A stretch of DNA of 7,848 nucleotides from NCBI GenBank assembly GCA_964498585.1, contig CAZCHH010000096.1, forward strand, positions 1-7,848, read 5' to 3'. The position numbers were made by a program, and so were the translations under genes. This document shows, piece by piece, positions 5,930-7,848 of the stretch. Under the pieces are notes generated by a model. That model made no database searches. It saw nothing but the letters and a program-made list of their open reading frames with translations, and was not told the origin of the DNA. The DNA comes from JAAYJM01 sp964498585. GTDB lineage: Bacteria; Bacteroidota; Ignavibacteria; Kapaibacteriales; UBA2268. How positions within the stretch are numbered: the stretch's first letter is position 1; each line of letters starts with the position of its first letter.

Positions 5930-6370
5930 TTAATTATTTCTAGCTCCTTCAGCAATCCAGGTACGGATACCTTTTTTTTGATTGTCATTTATTTTCCAGT
6001 AAACATAAGTTAAGTGAGGCGAAGTACCTTCAATTTTTTGAACTAACAAGCTGTTATCGGGTTTGTATGGAATAATTAAACCTAAATTACTTGTTTCAAA
6101 ATATGAGAAATAGTCGGTAATTCTTCTTCCTCCTGCCTGAGTTTCGTCGCTATGGCATCCCTGATAAGAACAGGTTTCTTTAATAAACGGATATACATGC
6201 CCTTGAAAACTGACTAAGGAATCAGGGAAAACTACATCACTGCTTCCATCAATCATATTACTATCGCAGGATATTAAAAAATAAAAAAATGTGAATAAAA
6301 TAGTAAATAAAAGCACTATTTTCTTGTTAAAATTTCTAATGAATAATTCAATATATCTTATTTTTTTCAT
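5930..6370 (-). CDS. Lipoprotein with CX4CH cytochrome c-like motif
   Basis: A 146-residue protein. A basic 19-residue head precedes a hydrophobic stretch (about 19-34) ending in LISC, so Cys35 is the likely lipidation site. The mature part resembles the small cytochrome c-like domain common in Bacteroidota and Planctomycetes envelope proteins: FQGHVYPFIKETCSYQGCH with C67, C72 and H73 (CX4CH), DNSLLVQKIEG (105-115) and a final GIRTWIAEGA (134-143). I recall relatives with an MPP-type methionine before that last helix as the second heme ligand; here the segment reads HLTYVYWKINDNQ and no Met follows residue 39. Heme binding is therefore uncertain. No Shine-Dalgarno site precedes the ATG at 6368-6370, only an A-rich tract. 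It lies between panB (74-base gap) and the PsbP-like lipoprotein (43 bases). Confidence 0.7.
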   Translation of the reverse strand: MKKIRYIELFIRNFNKKIVLLFTILFTFFYFLISCDSNMIDGSSDVVFPDSLVSFQGHVYPFIKETCSYQGCHSDETQAGGRRITDYFSYFETSNLGLIIPYKPDNSLLVQKIEGTSPHLTYVYWKINDNQKKGIRTWIAEGARNN

Positions 6371-6444
6371 ATTTTTTTTTATTATTAATCATTCAAAATA
6401 AAACTAAATAGTTTAAAAATTATTGTTTAATTATGAATCAAAAT

Positions 6445-7272
6445 TTAATAGCTTTCATCTTTACTTGGAAAAGCCATTTGCTTAACATCATCAGAAAAAT
6501 TCTGAAAAGCAGATTTGATAGTCTCATAAAGATTAGCATATCTTCGAACAAAGCGTGGATTGAAATCGACTGTCAAACCGAGTAAATCAGAATAGACAAG
6601 TATTTGTCCATCGCAATGAGGACCAGCTCCGATGCCGATAGTAGGAATTTTAAGTGCTTCAGTTATTTTCTTTCCTAATTCGAGTGGAATTTTTTCGAGA
6701 ACAATCGAAAAAGCGCCTGCATCCTGGAGAAGTATAGCATCGTTAAAAATGTCTTCCGCTTCTTTTGGCTCAACACCTCTTGCCCTGTATGTCCCGAATT
6801 TATTAATACTTTGCGGAGTAAGCCCCAAATGCCCCATAACAGGAATGCCGGCTTCGTTCATCACACTAACAGCTTCGGCGACATTTTTTCCTCCTTCAAG
6901 CTTGACGGCAGCGCATCCGGTCTCTTTCATTATCTTGCCGGCATTTCTGAACGCTTCATGAGGAGATACCTGATAAGTCATAAAAGGCATATCCGCAACT
7001 ACTAATGCCCGCCGAGTACCCCGGACTACTGCTTTTGTGTGATAAATTGTCTCTTCGAGTGTTACTGGAATAGTAGTTGCAAGTCCCTGAAAAATGTTCC
7101 CAAGTGAATCTCCTACTAAAATTAAATCTATTCCGGCTTCATCTAAGATTCTTGCTATTAAAGCATCATAAGCTGTCAGACAGGAGATTTTCTGCCCGTT
7201 TTGCTTCATTTCCTGTAAGCGTAACGTAGTTACTTTTCTATGGTCAATATCTGAACTTCCAGCGTAATCCAT
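6445..7272 (-). CDS. panB: Ketopantoate hydroxymethyltransferase
   Basis: A 275-residue cytoplasmic enzyme, 3-methyl-2-oxobutanoate hydroxymethyltransferase (EC 2.1.2.11). It adds a hydroxymethyl group from 5,10-methylene-tetrahydrofolate to 2-oxoisovalerate to give ketopantoate, the first committed step to pantothenate and CoA. The TIM-barrel family landmarks are all present: LTAYDA (32-37), LVGDSLGN (52-59, metal ligand D55), ADMPFM (93-98, D94), VKLEGG (123-128, substrate lysine K124), GHLGLTPQS (147-155), LEKIP (192-196, catalytic E193), IGIGAG (212-217), DGQILV (221-226) and the C-terminal DFNPRFVRRYANL. Length is close to the 264 residues of E. coli PanB, so it looks intact. AAAGGG (plus-strand 7279-7284) lies 6 bases before the ATG at 7270-7272. 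It heads the minus-strand gene set; panC and panD are not in the window. Confidence 0.97.
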   Translation of the reverse strand: MDYAGSSDIDHRKVTTLRLQEMKQNGQKISCLTAYDALIARILDEAGIDLILVGDSLGNIFQGLATTIPVTLEETIYHTKAVVRGTRRALVVADMPFMTYQVSPHEAFRNAGKIMKETGCAAVKLEGGKNVAEAVSVMNEAGIPVMGHLGLTPQSINKFGTYRARGVEPKEAEDIFNDAILLQDAGAFSIVLEKIPLELGKKITEALKIPTIGIGAGPHCDGQILVYSDLLGLTVDFNPRFVRRYANLYETIKSAFQNFSDDVKQMAFPSKDESY

Positions 7273-7564
7273 TTTTTTCCCTTTAAATATAATTTTTTAA
7301 TTTATAATATTCTTCTTTTAGTTACTTATTTTATCTTTGTTTTATCAGTCCTTCTTGACTACGTTACCTATTACATCTTTTTTTCTTACAACCAAAACTT
7401 TACGAATTTTAAATTCAAAACTTTCTAATCTTATAAACTTTATGTCATTACTTTTTACTTAACACTCCAAATAGGTAAAATAAAGTAAATATAGAGTAGT
7501 AGTGCATTATGAATAAGATAATATGTTAATATTCTTGAAAACACTACTTTTTAATAACTGCTTT
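7273..7564. other. Upstream region of panB; no intact gene
   Basis: About 290 AT-rich bases that must hold the panB promoter; I find no clear promoter hexamers and no riboswitch-like structure. On the minus strand 7345-7458 is an open frame of 37 codons ending in TGA, with coding-like content such as IRLESFEFKIRKVLVV and DVIGNVVKKD. It has no ATG or GTG start and a TAA directly upstream, so it is at best a gene remnant. Confidence 0.5.
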
Positions 7565-7660
7565 TACACCTCCCCTGCCCCTCCTTGTTAGGAGGGGAAC
7601 AAGAACAGCTCTGTATTTTAAGCGTTCGCCTCCTAACAAGGAGGGGATAGGGGAGGTGTA
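7565..7660. repeat. Large nested inverted repeat (MITE-like)
   Basis: Left arm 7565-7600 (starts TACACCTCCCCTG) and right arm 7624-7660 (ends ATAGGGGAGGTGTA) are reverse complements apart from one indel and about two mismatches. The spacer is 23 bases. Each arm also contains its own hairpin, CCCCTCCT-TGTT-AGGAGGGG on the left and CCTCCT-AACA-AGGAGG on the right, so the element can fold as one long stem or as a pair of small hairpins. The arms are far more GC-rich than their surroundings. A T6 run (7661-7666) follows the right arm, so it could also stop plus-strand transcription. I recall similar elements dispersed in Bacteroidota genomes. Confidence 0.85.
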
Positions 7661-7767
7661 TTTTTTGCCCTTATTAAAACTTAAATACTTTTTTATATTA
7701 TTTTTATATTACAAGAACTTATTACAACTTATGTAATTATTCATTGAAAACCTGATAAACATTTCTT

Positions 7768-7848
7768 GTCATTCCGAACCCCAAGATAAAGCATATGCTT
7801 TATTTAAATGGAGATGACATAACTTAACACAGTCATTCTGAACGAAGT
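7768..7848. repeat. Dispersed repeat fragments, cut by the window edge
   Basis: GTCATTCCGAAC (7768-7779) recurs with one change as GTCATTCTGAAC (7832-7843), followed by GAAGT at the window end. TGTCAT (7767-7772) and ATGACA (7814-7819) face each other like short terminal inverted repeats of a unit of about 53 bases. Inside lies a perfect 18-bp palindrome, ATAAAGCATATGCTTTAT (7786-7803). GTCATTCTGAACGAAGT is a string I remember from many intergenic repeats in Bacteroidota-like genomes. No coding potential is seen. Confidence 0.6.

Noticed and set aside
6632..7005. Plus-strand open frames antisense to panB
   Set aside because: panB is unambiguous across this interval; these are complementary-strand shadows.
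7273..7450. Riboswitch or leader RNA upstream of panB
   Set aside because: I saw no stable stems or recognisable conserved cores in this AT-rich leader.

Overview
The window comes from a low-GC bacterium, most likely the Bacteroidota/Chlorobi superphylum (Ignavibacteria- or Kapabacteria-like). I base this on the flavour of the proteins and on dispersed palindromic repeats that I remember from those genomes; no phylogenetic test was possible. Clear GGAG or AAAGG ribosome binding sites sit before five of the seven genes, which argues against a typical Bacteroidia genome, where such sites are rare.

Layout. At 1-163 there is repeat-like DNA with a near-perfect hairpin. A small two-helix membrane protein (164-346, -) lies downstream of a large iron-sulfur protein of the HdrD/DsrK/GlpC type (499-1860, -). 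A short divergent intergenic region separates this from a forward ATP-grasp protein (2135-3049, +). Next is an uncharacterised 235-residue protein on the minus strand (3243-3950) that looks internally duplicated. Positions 3951-4821 hold no intact gene: about 10% GC DNA with a sharp T-rich to A-rich switch around an imperfect hairpin, then a coding-like frame broken by two TAA codons, then a second large hairpin. The right third is a minus-strand gene set: panB (6445-7272), a small lipoprotein with a CX4CH heme-like motif (5930-6370), and a lipoprotein with two PsbP/Mog1-like domains (4822-5886). Their gaps are 74 and 43 bases, so co-transcription is plausible. The last 576 bases are non-coding, with a large nested inverted repeat and other repeat fragments.

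How the genes work together. PanB makes ketopantoate for pantothenate and CoA. The iron-sulfur protein is an electron-transfer or thiol/disulfide subunit without visible partners. The ATP-grasp protein should ligate a carboxylate to an amine or thiol, but its nucleotide loop looks altered. I see no shared pathway.

I do not see a convincing new multi-gene system. The best leads are the AT-only region with its broken gene, the duplicated 235-residue protein, the ATP-grasp protein with an odd loop, and the heme-motif lipoprotein without a methionine ligand.
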